The translations under genes and the position numbers were made by a program. The notes beneath the pieces were generated by a model. The model saw nothing but the letters and a program-made list of their open reading frames with translations, had not been told where the DNA came from and made no database searches. From Antedon mediterranea (lineage: Eukaryota; Echinodermata; Crinoidea; Comatulida; Antedonidae): DNA of 64,000 nt. The DNA lies in the NCBI RefSeq assembly GCF_964355755.1, contig NC_092675.1, forward strand, positions 18,304,912 to 18,368,911, written 5' to 3'. Positions 11,597 through 21,700 of this stretch are shown piece by piece (positions within the stretch are counted from its first letter, which is position 1; every line of letters starts with the position of its first letter).

Positions 11597-13317
11597 TCTA
11601 TATATAAATTTACGTAAGGGCAAAATTCGGTAAATCGCGCCTTACTTCTAGAATTTTTACTCGATGGTATATAAAGTTGGTTCGTACTTTCGGTACTGAT
11701 TTTAACCACCTGATTTAACCCTGTTTACTAATTAAATTATGTTAGATAATTAGTTATTGACGATTAAAACGAATTTAGGTTCAACGAATAGGGGTGTTTT
11801 CCGATCGTGGTATACACTGTCTAATGGATGTCCATCTTGAAAAATACCCGCCACAAAAATGCGAGGAGGCTTCGCATTTTCCTATCTCCTCCTACGATAA
11901 TTGTTTTTAATAGCTGAAAACCGGTTGAACAGCTAGAGTACAGCATCATAATGTTGAAGACAGGCCGATTTTCTTTAAAAAATACTATTTTGATAGATTT
12001 GATATACGATTATACAAATGTACTGATTTGCGATGAATGGAACATTCCAATCTCTGTTCCTCAAGTGTCTATTCCCTCAGGCGTCGTAAAGGCAAGTACT
12101 GTATACTCATAACAGAAATTCGATCCATTTTTTTTTTCAATCTGTGCTGCAGTGGTTGGATATACATTTTTTTTAACGGATAATGAGCTAGAGTTTTCAC
12201 TCGCCGTATATTATGTACAAATCTTTATTATTGCAATTAAACCACCCACATCATCACCCTTCTCTCACTGGCATGAGTAGCGTTGTAAAACCAGTAGAGG
12301 ATAGGCCTACGGTACATCACATGCCCTAAACGCAGAACAACTTTGGTGGGTAGGGTAGGAACCAACTTAAGTATGAATTGGCTCTAAGAAACAATTGAAA
12401 ACCATTAGGCCTACTAATTAAGTTGAGTTAGATAATTTAATATTTATTGACGCAAGCGCAGGGCGATGTAAACAAAACAACTCAGGTCAACCAAAAACTT
12501 CCGGAATTTGAATTGCGTTGTGGGTAATGATGACGTGATTTTAAAAACCGATTACCCGAATAACCGATTAAAGTAGTAGCAATTTTCAATTGCAACGCGA
12601 TTATTTTTGTGGTTTGCGGTGACTGGAAAAAATCGATTATTTTGATTTTTTCAGCAGAAACAGACCCTAAGAAACAATTGAAAACCATTAGACCTACTTA
12701 TTAAGTTGAGTTAGATAGTTTAATATTTATTGACGATTAAATCGAATTTATGATTTTCCCCGAATAGAGGTGGTTTTCACAAATTGTTTTACATTATATA
12801 GGGCTAAACATATACACGTCGTAGTGATGTATCGTTACATGTACTGTACTATTTCAATCGACTTGGACGGTGATAGTTTCAACAAAGTATTACATCGCAA
12901 TGTTTTACTGTGTTTAGTGGTATATTATTTGTAAAACATGAAAACAATTAATATTTCGTTACTAAATAGATAAAGAATATATTTAAAAATTGTTCCTCTT
13001 TGCACCCATCCTCTTCCCCATCCCTCAACCCTAATGTTACATACAAAACACAAATTAAGTTTGTTTAAATTTGACTTAAACAATTGGTCTCATTTTGTGA
13101 CAAGTTTCTCTTTCGGAAGTAATTCCCAGGGTGCTAATTTTAGTTGAGTACATAAATCACATTGTCTATTTATTCGTTCCTGTAAACGACATGTATTTGT
13201 CCTGCGGTACGTACATTTGAAATCACCAGTTTTTTAACGCTGAAATTATTATGTATTCGAGAACCATCTGTGGGCACGACCTAGATGGTACGCGAGCGAA
13301 GCGAGCGTACCATCTAG
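11597..13317 (+). mobile_element. Helitron-like non-autonomous element, copy 1 (1721 bp)
   Basis: It begins TCTATATATAAATTTACG and ends in a hairpin, CTAGATGGTACG...CGTACCATCTAG, whose last four bases are CTAG. The base before is A and the base after is T, the A/T target junction typical of Helitrons. A second copy in reverse orientation at 47041-48480 has the same two ends and the same A and T flanks. No Rep or helicase frame is present, so it would depend on an autonomous partner. Relative to copy 2 it carries an extra block at about 12440-12725, flanked by a direct duplication that contains AAGAAACAATTGAAAACCAT. Confidence 0.75.
13280..13317 (+). repeat. Terminal hairpin of the Helitron-like element
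   Basis: A 37-base palindrome with 12-base perfect arms (CTAGATGGTACG / CGTACCATCTAG) encloses GCGAGCGAAGCGAG-type sequence. The same hairpin, reverse-complemented, opens the copy at 47041. In Helitrons such a hairpin precedes the 3' CTRR end; here CTAG is the tail of the hairpin itself. Confidence 0.8.
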
Positions 13318-13715
13318 TTATAATAAGTGAGAGAGTTTGTACGTTTGTTTGTTCGTTATACAAATTGTTGTTACTGCATATAACCTTACTACTCTAGTAG
13401 CTAGATCAACTTTCGTATGCACTTTGAGGTCCAGAGAATTTGACTTCAGAAATTGGTTTAGGGTGGTCAAACAATCATTTTTGGCTTGGTTACACATTTT
13501 GAAAATGTGGCGAAAGGTCAAAAGGTCAGGGTGAAAGGTCATAAGACCAAACACCAATATGTCCTTAAATCTCAACAACCACTGGTCACAGCGAAGTAAT
13601 TTTGGTCTCAAATTGATCAGAAGGTATACATTTATATTCAGTCTAATGGGACATTTTAGTCAAAAATGACCGGAAATGCCATTTCTGACCTTTGACCCAC
13701 ACCTCAGGGCATGTA

Positions 13716-16424
13716 TGTATCTCCGTAACTACTGATCGTAGACACTTAAATTTGGTCTTAAATTGTTTGAAATAAATATTTATTATTTGTAGCACATTTT
13801 TTAAAATGTTACAAAAGGTCAAAGGGTCAAGGTCAAAGGTTATATGAACAAATAAAAATAGATACTTGTATCTCGGCAACCACTCGTCGCAGCAAGTCAA
13901 TTTTAGTTTCAAAATGTTCAGAAGGCATGCTTTCATATTCAATCTAATGAGACATTTTAGTCAAAAATTATCAGAAATGCCATTTCTGACCTTTGACCCA
14001 CATATCATGGCATCTTCATATCTCTGTAAGTACTGGTCGTAGAAACTTAAATTTGGTATCAAATTGTTCGAAATATACATATTTACATTCATTGTAATAG
14101 AAAATGTGGTTAAAAGATGAACAGAAATACTATTACTAATGTTTCAAACAAAAAACATATCTCTACATAACTTATCCTTAGACAGTAATGTTATGCAATA
14201 ACTGATACTTTAAATTGTTTCAATTTCAAGTACTAGTTATTGCTGACCCCAAGAACATTTTGATAGAAACGTCAAGCTCAACAGTTCTTTTCAGAATGCT
14301 AGAAGTAACTTTCCATGTGTATCCGATTAAACTCCCCGGGCATTTAAGGGTTTTTAGGGGCAGGGGAGGCATCTTTATTTGTGGTATAATATGGTAATAT
14401 GTATAATCAAATAAATACCACCTAGATGTAAAAAAAAATACAGCACAATTAATATCAAAAAGTGAAAAAAATGCTTGGTAAATTGTAGATTATGGTAGTT
14501 AATGTGTTGTGATACAATTATTGTGTAAATGCATGTGGCGGGCGTATTCCACGGTGTTCTATTAGAGGGAATGGTGGCGTTTATTTGAGAGAGGCTTTTA
14601 TTCAAAGCGGGTGTTAATTCGAATAAATACTCTAATTTTAATAATTATAATTCGTTTCTCAACTGATAAAAGGTACTTTACATGATTCGTTTTCTTCTTT
14701 ATGCTTTTTAACGAAATGTTTCTGTCTTTTAGAATAAAAGTGACACTGTCATAGATAACATTAAATGGATCTTCTCTTCCAGGTGCCAGTATAATGATAT
14801 AAAACAATGACACATCATTATCCTGAAACAATTGCACTCATAATGGATCTTCATTCTATCATCTGTTTGTTTGTGACTACAATTTGACAACAATCTTTTG
14901 CATATTTTTAAATGCCAATACATAGCTTCATTACTATTGTACAATATGTCCAGCTTTCCTGAAAACACCCTTGTGTACTGTAGTACAGTGTTGTAGTATG
15001 ATTTTATCATGATAACTTCTGATGCTTTTATTGTCAATGAATTCAGTACCTAAAACATGTCAAAGTTTCTAGTGGTATTGATAATAAATCTCCAGAAACA
15101 TATATTGTTTTATTATCTACACTGGGAACAGACGTGTATAATATATACCGACAAAACTTATACATATTATGTATAAGTTTTGTCGGTAACATTCAAAAAT
15201 ATTATGCAACAGTGTTACGGAATAATGACAATGAATTGGTCTATTATAGTTGTCTGTGATACCTTTTATTACATGATTGTACTTGCAACAGGATAGAATG
15301 AGGTTTAATCCAGTTATTATTCTTATTATATTAATTTTTTTTTTTATCTGGGGTGTATTTATTTGATTATACATGTTACCATTATTACACCCAAACAAAA
15401 TAAACGCCTTCCCTGAATAACTAAATGCCCGGACCTTTTATTCGGGTAACTATAGTAAGTTACTTCTAGCATTCTTAACTGTTGAGCTCGAGTATTTATT
15501 CGAATTAACACCCGCTTTGAATAAAAGCCTCCATTCCCTCCAATAGAACATCATGTGGAATAAACGCTCCGCCACATGCATTTACAAAATAATTGTATCA
15601 CAACACATTTCATTAATTACCATAATCTACAATTTACCAAGCATTTTGACATAATGTTATCATTTTTTTATATTAATTGTGCTGTATTTTTTTACATCTA
15701 GGTGGTATTTATTTGATTATACATGTTACCATATTATACCCCAAATAAAGATGCCTCCCCTCCCCCTAAAAACCCTTTTGAACAATAAATGCCCGGGGCG
15801 TTTAATCGGATACACATGGCAAGTTACTTCTAGCATTCTGAAAAGAACTGTTGAGCCTGACGTTTATATCAAAATGTTCTCGTGGACAGCAATAACTAGT
15901 AGGCCTACTTGAAATTGAAACAATTTAAAGTATCATATTGCATAACATTACTGTCTAAGGATAGGCCTAAGTTGTGTAGAGATATGTTTTTTGTTTGAAA
16001 CATTAGTAATAGTATTTTCTGTTCATCTTTTAACCACATTTTCTATTACAATGAATGTAAATATGTATATTTCGAACAATTTGATACCAAATTTAAGTTT
16101 CTACGACCAGTACTTACAGAGATATGAAGATGCCCTGGTATGTAGGTCAAAGGTCAGAAATGGCATTTCTGATCATTTTTTACTAAAATGCCCCATTAGA
16201 TGGAATATAAATGCATGCCTTCTGAACATTTTGAGACCAAAATTGACTTGCTGCGACCAGTGGTTGCCGAGATACAAGTACCTTTATTTATTTGTTTATA
16301 TAACCCTTGACCCTGACCCTTTGACGTTTTGTAACATTTTTCAAAATGTTTTTCATATAACAAAATATATATTTCGAACAATTTAAAACCAAATTCAAGT
16401 GTCTACGACCAGTAGTTACGGAGA
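13716..16424. mobile_element. Foldback element F1, about 2.7 kb
   Basis: Two arms of roughly 0.93 kb face each other: 13716-14640 and 15480-16424. Matching segments include CATTTCTGACCTTTGACC/GGTCAGAAATGGCATTTCTG, CTTTATTTGTGGTATAATAT/its complement near 15740, and the block around CAAATAAATACCACCTAG/CTAGGTGGTATTTATTTG. The loop (14640-15480) is not repeated. No transposase or reverse transcriptase is readable. It lies just outside the Helitron copy, and its arms carry several GGTCAAAGGTCA-type motifs. Confidence 0.75.
15146..15188. repeat. 43-base perfect hairpin
   Basis: Arms of 21 bases (TACCGACAAAACTTATACATA and its exact complement) surround a single central T. It lies in the loop of foldback element F1. 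It may be a separate tiny palindromic insertion or the source of a short hairpin RNA. Confidence 0.9.
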
Positions 16425-17460
16425 TAAATACAATTATCTCTGGGAAGGGGATGGTTTGGGGTGAGGTCGTAGGCCTTTCAACATGACGGAGACTGAAACT
16501 GTACTGGGAGTGTAATGTACAAACTACGTTTGAAAACTGGCACTGAGGGGTTATGAGTTGGGAGTAATTGCGTAACACGCGTCTTAAACACATCACCAAG
16601 AACGGGGTGTGTTGGGAGGGGGAAGGGTGGAGATATTACTGGAATTTGGAGGTAATAGAAGTACAACATAATTGTAATTGTACTGTACTTACTACATTTG
16701 TTCACTGTCCTAGAGAGTAGTTAAGGTTTGGTGATTGTGGTGTAATGGGGAGAGGAGAAAAATAGGGGGAAGATGTAATAGCGGTATCCAAATTAGATAT
16801 TTAATCCATTGCCAATATACACATTCATAGCAGCTATAGGGGTACCCCTCTCATTTTGAAGCTAAAGTTGAATAATTTATCCTGGGAAGAATTTGTTTTT
16901 AAAAAAGAGTGTGGGGTGTTTTTGAAGAGGGGTGGAGGTTTGTGAGAGATAGTGGGAGATACTGGCGCCAGGTCTTATGTACTACTGAGAAGGCTTTAAA
17001 CTAATTTTGAAACCCGCCCTGTTGGGGCGGGCCTAAGCCTAATTGCTAGTTATTAATATTAGGCTCTTGTACTTTACTTTGTTACTATTTATTTAATTAC
17101 TTTATTACTATTCATTAAATAAGTGTTACTTTACTTAATTGTTGTATGTACAAAATAATTTTACACCAAGCAGGCAAGTCACAACACGGTTGAGAATAAA
17201 TCGGCATTATTAATATTAATTATATTTATAGATAAAAATAGATGGCGCAATGCAACTTTTTGGAGTGATGAGGGGGAGAAAAATACTTCAGAACTAAACA
17301 CAACCCCGACTACAGTAATCTTTAAAAAAAAAATGTGCACGATTGTGTATTTTTTAATATAATTATTAAAGAGCAATGTTTATATAAACAAACGTTATTT
17401 AATATACGAATGCATCATGTACATTTTTAATTTATTATACGTACTTAAATAATAGGTGGT
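16425..17460. other. Intergenic, no gene recognised
   Basis: G-rich, slightly repetitive plus-strand sequence (16440-16980) gives way to AT-rich DNA. One GC-rich short hairpin, CCCGCCC-TGTT-GGGGCGGG, lies at 17013-17031. No open frame resembles a known protein. Confidence 0.5.
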
Positions 17461-17600
17461 TGTTGCAACGTCAACTTCCTGTTACGCATGCGCATGTGTG
17501 TATGGAAATGTCACATTTGCTGTGTTGGCTAATTTTTTGTCGGCAGAATAAGTGAAAAAATATTATAAATTTCTGTAAGTTAGATATTTAAAAGTAGATC
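17461..17600 (+). promoter_or_regulatory. Likely GBF1 promoter with ETS and NRF1-like motifs
   Basis: ACTTCCTG (ETS-type core) at 17474-17481 is followed by ACGCATGCGCATG at 17484-17496, close to the NRF1 palindrome. This pairing is typical of TATA-less housekeeping promoters. A GTAAGT donor at about 17574 could end a noncoding first exon, spliced to the acceptor at 18697 before the first coding exon. No TATA box is evident. Start site and exon are inferred. Confidence 0.45.
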
Positions 17601-18697
17601 AATACGGACATTTCCTAGAAGTAGACGGTAATTCTTATCTTAAATTTTGTAGCGCTTATAATAGTTATTTTAGGCTTAGGCCTAGCCTAGCCTTCCTTTT
17701 TTATTAGCTTGATGAGGGGGGAACGTGTCTGTGATCGATCGTGCCGCCTAGCCTATATATTGGCCTACTACTAGGCCTAGGCCTAGCTAGAGTGACGTGT
17801 GGACTCGACACTGTTAATGTTAGTGCGGTGGTGGTGAGGGCGGTGCTCTTTGTGTTTGAACGGTTCTGTCTCAGACGTTCCAACCCTCAAGTTAACTATT
17901 TTACTTAGGAGGTTTACAAATTAAGTTGTTAAAAAAGTGGACGGTTTTAAATAAATTTGACTACTAAACTACTCAGCGCAATCGGTAAATGTCAATGTTA
18001 AACAGGTGTGTCACACATTCTAGGCTAGCGACTAGGCCCTAGGCCTAATCCATTTCCAATTAAATACAGAAATAACCTTTTAAAAACTTCAAAATGTGTG
18101 AAGGAACCATGGCGATACGGTAACTTTCATATTTTCTAGGCCTCCAACAAAGTATGATTGCAACGAACCACATATAATATCGTGACCAGAAAGTGCTAGG
18201 CCCTAAACATTCCATTTGCGTGGTGAATTTCCGCATCTTCCATTGTCGCTAAGACGTGATGTAGTTCAAGTCCGACTTGCCGCGAAGAAGATAATGTCAT
18301 TATATACGGTTGTAAATAACCATTAGCAGCATTATTATAACACCTAGCAATGGATATCGAATTAAGCTAAAAAAATAGATATTTCATTCTTCAAACTGGC
18401 CAATATAACAACTCAGTAATATTGGCTCAGTAACCATTTAGTCGCCGATTTAGCCTGCCCCCTCGAGGACTAAAACAATTGATCAATATTCGTCTTGATT
18501 TATTTTAGGTAGATCTGATTTAGTTGCCGATTTAGTTGAAGTTTGGTTTTATCAATTAAAATGACATCATTTTTAAAGTTTTAGCTCGAACTACGACTAA
18601 GTCCGGTTTAAGAATACGGCCGTAAGATTTGTAGTTCTTCATGGTATTCTAATACTTAATCGTTGGTTAATTAAATTACAATTTCTTCTCTCTTTAG
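17601..18697 (+). other. Probable first intron of GBF1
   Basis: Contains AGGCCTA-rich sequence (17670-17790) and a half copy of the H1 element (18102-18622). It ends in the acceptor TTCTCTCTTTAG at 18697. Confidence 0.45.
18102..18622. mobile_element. Partial copy of TIR element H1
   Basis: Matches the right half of the complete element at 55909-56828: GGAACCATGGCGATACGG, CAACAAAGTATGAT, GTGACCAGAAAG and the terminal GTCCGGTTTAAGAATACGG. The left half and left terminal repeat are missing. As in the complete copy, the right end is followed by TAA. Confidence 0.75.
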
Positions 18698-18701
18698 AAA
18701 C

Positions 18702-18734
18702 ATGGATGGTATTATAAAAGCAGATTCTGTTTGA
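18702..18734 (+). promoter_or_regulatory. Upstream ORF in the GBF1 leader (10 codons)
   Basis: ATGGATGGTATT... to TGA encodes MDGIIKADSV and ends 57 bases before the main ATG at 18792. The ATGG context is favourable, so it may modulate GBF1 translation by scanning and reinitiation. Confidence 0.45.
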
Positions 18735-18791
18735 AAACAAAGAATTTTCTGAAGTGAAATTGAATGAAGTGAATACACATACAACTTTAAA

Positions 18792-21700
18792 ATGAGTGAC
18801 AAAATAATGCAACCAAAAAATGGAGTTTATATTATTCAAGGCGAAATGTTATTGGTTGTCACTGCAATGCGTAGGACCTCAAGATGGAACACCCATATTC
18901 CACAGGTAAATAATAAAAATTATATAATTAGATATATCACAATACTATATCTACTGTAGACACAGTACATTCAATTTTCCTGGTATTTGCAATGTAAAAT
19001 GTGTAATAAAAGTACATTCATTATATAATATACTGTAGTTAAATTGTATATTATATAATGAATTTACTTTTATAATATATAGTATTTAGATTGAAAAGTA
19101 CTGCTTTACCAAGTTGAAGCTAGGCAACGTTAGGCCTGGTTGAGGCTTGGATTGGAGACCATCTGGGAATATTGAGTGCTGTATATTGAGCTGGGGTCAT
19201 GTTAGGCATTTGAAATCAGCACTGCTGACTTTTAAGGCAGCCCTTGCATCTAGTATATACCTCTGAAGTATTGGCCATTGCCTTTTCTCTGGTAAAAGTG
19301 GGCACTGGACGAGAGAAGCCCTTGATCAATGTTGGGATCAATCAAGGTGCTTTAAACAATCCTGGCTTAGTCATCATTCAGATAAATGTAAGACTAAAAA
19401 TGACACCGTTGTTCGTGACAGACGTCATATGCATAGTCTATTAAGACTGACACAAGCCAAAAGAAAAGTAGTTAAATTGAAGTTGCAGTTAGAACACATT
19501 TTTTTTTATAGGAGGAAGAACAAGATCCATTGATAGCTGGCTTCTCACAACTAAAAGATCTACTCAACTCCATTTCAGGTATGCTTACCTTATGTTTATT
19601 TGTATTCATTTGTTTCAAATAGCCCTATACGTGTAAACCATGGGTTAATATCGCTTTATATAAGGAGAAAATGGTTTTGCCAGGTTTATCCAGGTAACTA
19701 TTGAGTGAATTAAATTCTATGAATTTATCATTTGAAGTAAATATTTTATAAATTGAAAATGCAGTGAATTTCTTCGGTGCAAAGAGAATAATATATGTTG
19801 TTGTTCATCAGTTTGATAATTGTGATATTGTAATTCTTCCATACAGCCTCATGGATGATTGTTGTGAACAAGCCTCCGTTTTAAAATATTAAGATTTTAT
19901 TATTGATTTTTGATTGATGTTTTAATAAAGTATATGAATTAGAATTCCTCATAGAATTTGAATGACCAAAAAAGCTTTGCTACTGTGTCTACAATAAACA
20001 ATGAAATGAACGATTCTAAAGCTCTGTCTACACTATCAAATATAGTAGTGATATGATTGTGTCCACATGTTTTTTGCATATAGTTTGATAGTGTAGACAT
20101 ATCTTAAGTATATATTGTGGTAAAATAGAAATTGACCACTTTATGTGCCTTAAAAGACAATGATGTGAAATATTGATATTATTATCACAGTTGCTAGGTC
20201 AAACATTTTGTCAATCTGTTTATATTGTCATGGTTCAGTGAATAATGCAGTTAAGGATACTAATTATCGATATCATTTGCTTGAAGTGTTTTCTCATTTA
20301 AATCTAGTGGTTGTCATTTAACAATTTATCCTCTCATACCAAATGTTACAATTTACATAGCAATCAGTGCCTTTTTCTGAGGGTATTGTTACTTTGGACT
20401 TACGGTATGTATTATAGTTATATGGTACTGTACATACTCAGGAATGCATTTTGAACAAAAATGTAGAATAGGTAAAGAATTCGTTTGAATTGGATGATGG
20501 GTTTGTTTGAATGTTTTTATGGAATCTTCTTATGGGCTGTTTAAGAAAAATAATAATATTACAGTATTAACCTGGAACCAAATCTTCTAGATTGAAAATA
20601 ATGATTACAGTAGTTTAGAAAAACTAACATTTCATCATATTACATCCATTATTGTGTAAACAGTAAATATATGATATCCAATCAGTCGGTTAAGTAATAG
20701 AAATCTTTAATTTATTCAAGATCAAGTCTGACCTAAAACTCAGTAAGACGGACTAAATGACTTGCTAAGAATGAAGTAAACTAACTCTAGAATACAATTT
20801 TTTTTAATTGGCCACAAATATCAAATTCTAATTTTGTAGACGGATGCTTAATTTACAAAAGACAGTAGAGAAAATTTAAAATGTTTTGTTAATGACATTG
20901 TCACTAATGACTGCCGAGCACTGACTGCAGAGCACTGAGCTAGTGCAATTAGGTTCATTTAAATGTAATGACCTTTGCTATTTCCAGCTTTGGTTGTTCA
21001 TTCAGCATGAAACCGATGTAAATAAATTAAAAGCAAACAGTAGGAATCTGTTTGAATTACTAGCTACTATAACGTACTAGGGTTTTGCATTGTGTGAAAT
21101 AATTTGGTTAAAAACAATAATATAGAAAATATTGTTTTAAACCTTTTATATTTGCTTAAATTTATTATTTTTTAAATTTGACTCTATGCATGTGTATACA
21201 CCTTTAAATGTCACTTAGCATACACAGTGTAGTTTAATTTGCTTTTGATAAATCAAGCAATTAAAATCATATTTATAAATATTAATAATCTGTGTGTTTA
21301 ACTTGATGCAATGAATGAACACAAGTACTTGATACAACAGCAGAGCAAAATAGATTTAATTTAAATGTATTATCTAATTAAATATTAAATTTAATTCTAT
21401 CAATAATAATGCGCTGCTCTCACAGCATTTATTTGGTCCAATAAAACATATCGGAAATTCATTTTTTCACTATTTAAACAACGAATAATATAAGAACATA
21501 CACTATACAAAATTACACATAAACGTTATACACAATAAATTACTTAAATGGAACCAAATTAGAGAGATAATAAATATTTTATAAAGTTAAATTTGACCTT
21601 AGCGTGTGTGTAGTATTGAATAGTTGAAAAAACTCCCTCTTTATTTAGTTAGTTAACATAATATTATTGATTCAAGAAATTGTATAGAATCACTCAATAA

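Noticed and set aside
13318-16705. Numerous 60-130 codon frames in the foldback region
   Set aside because: They run through both arms of an inverted repeat and mirror each other; none resembles a known protein.
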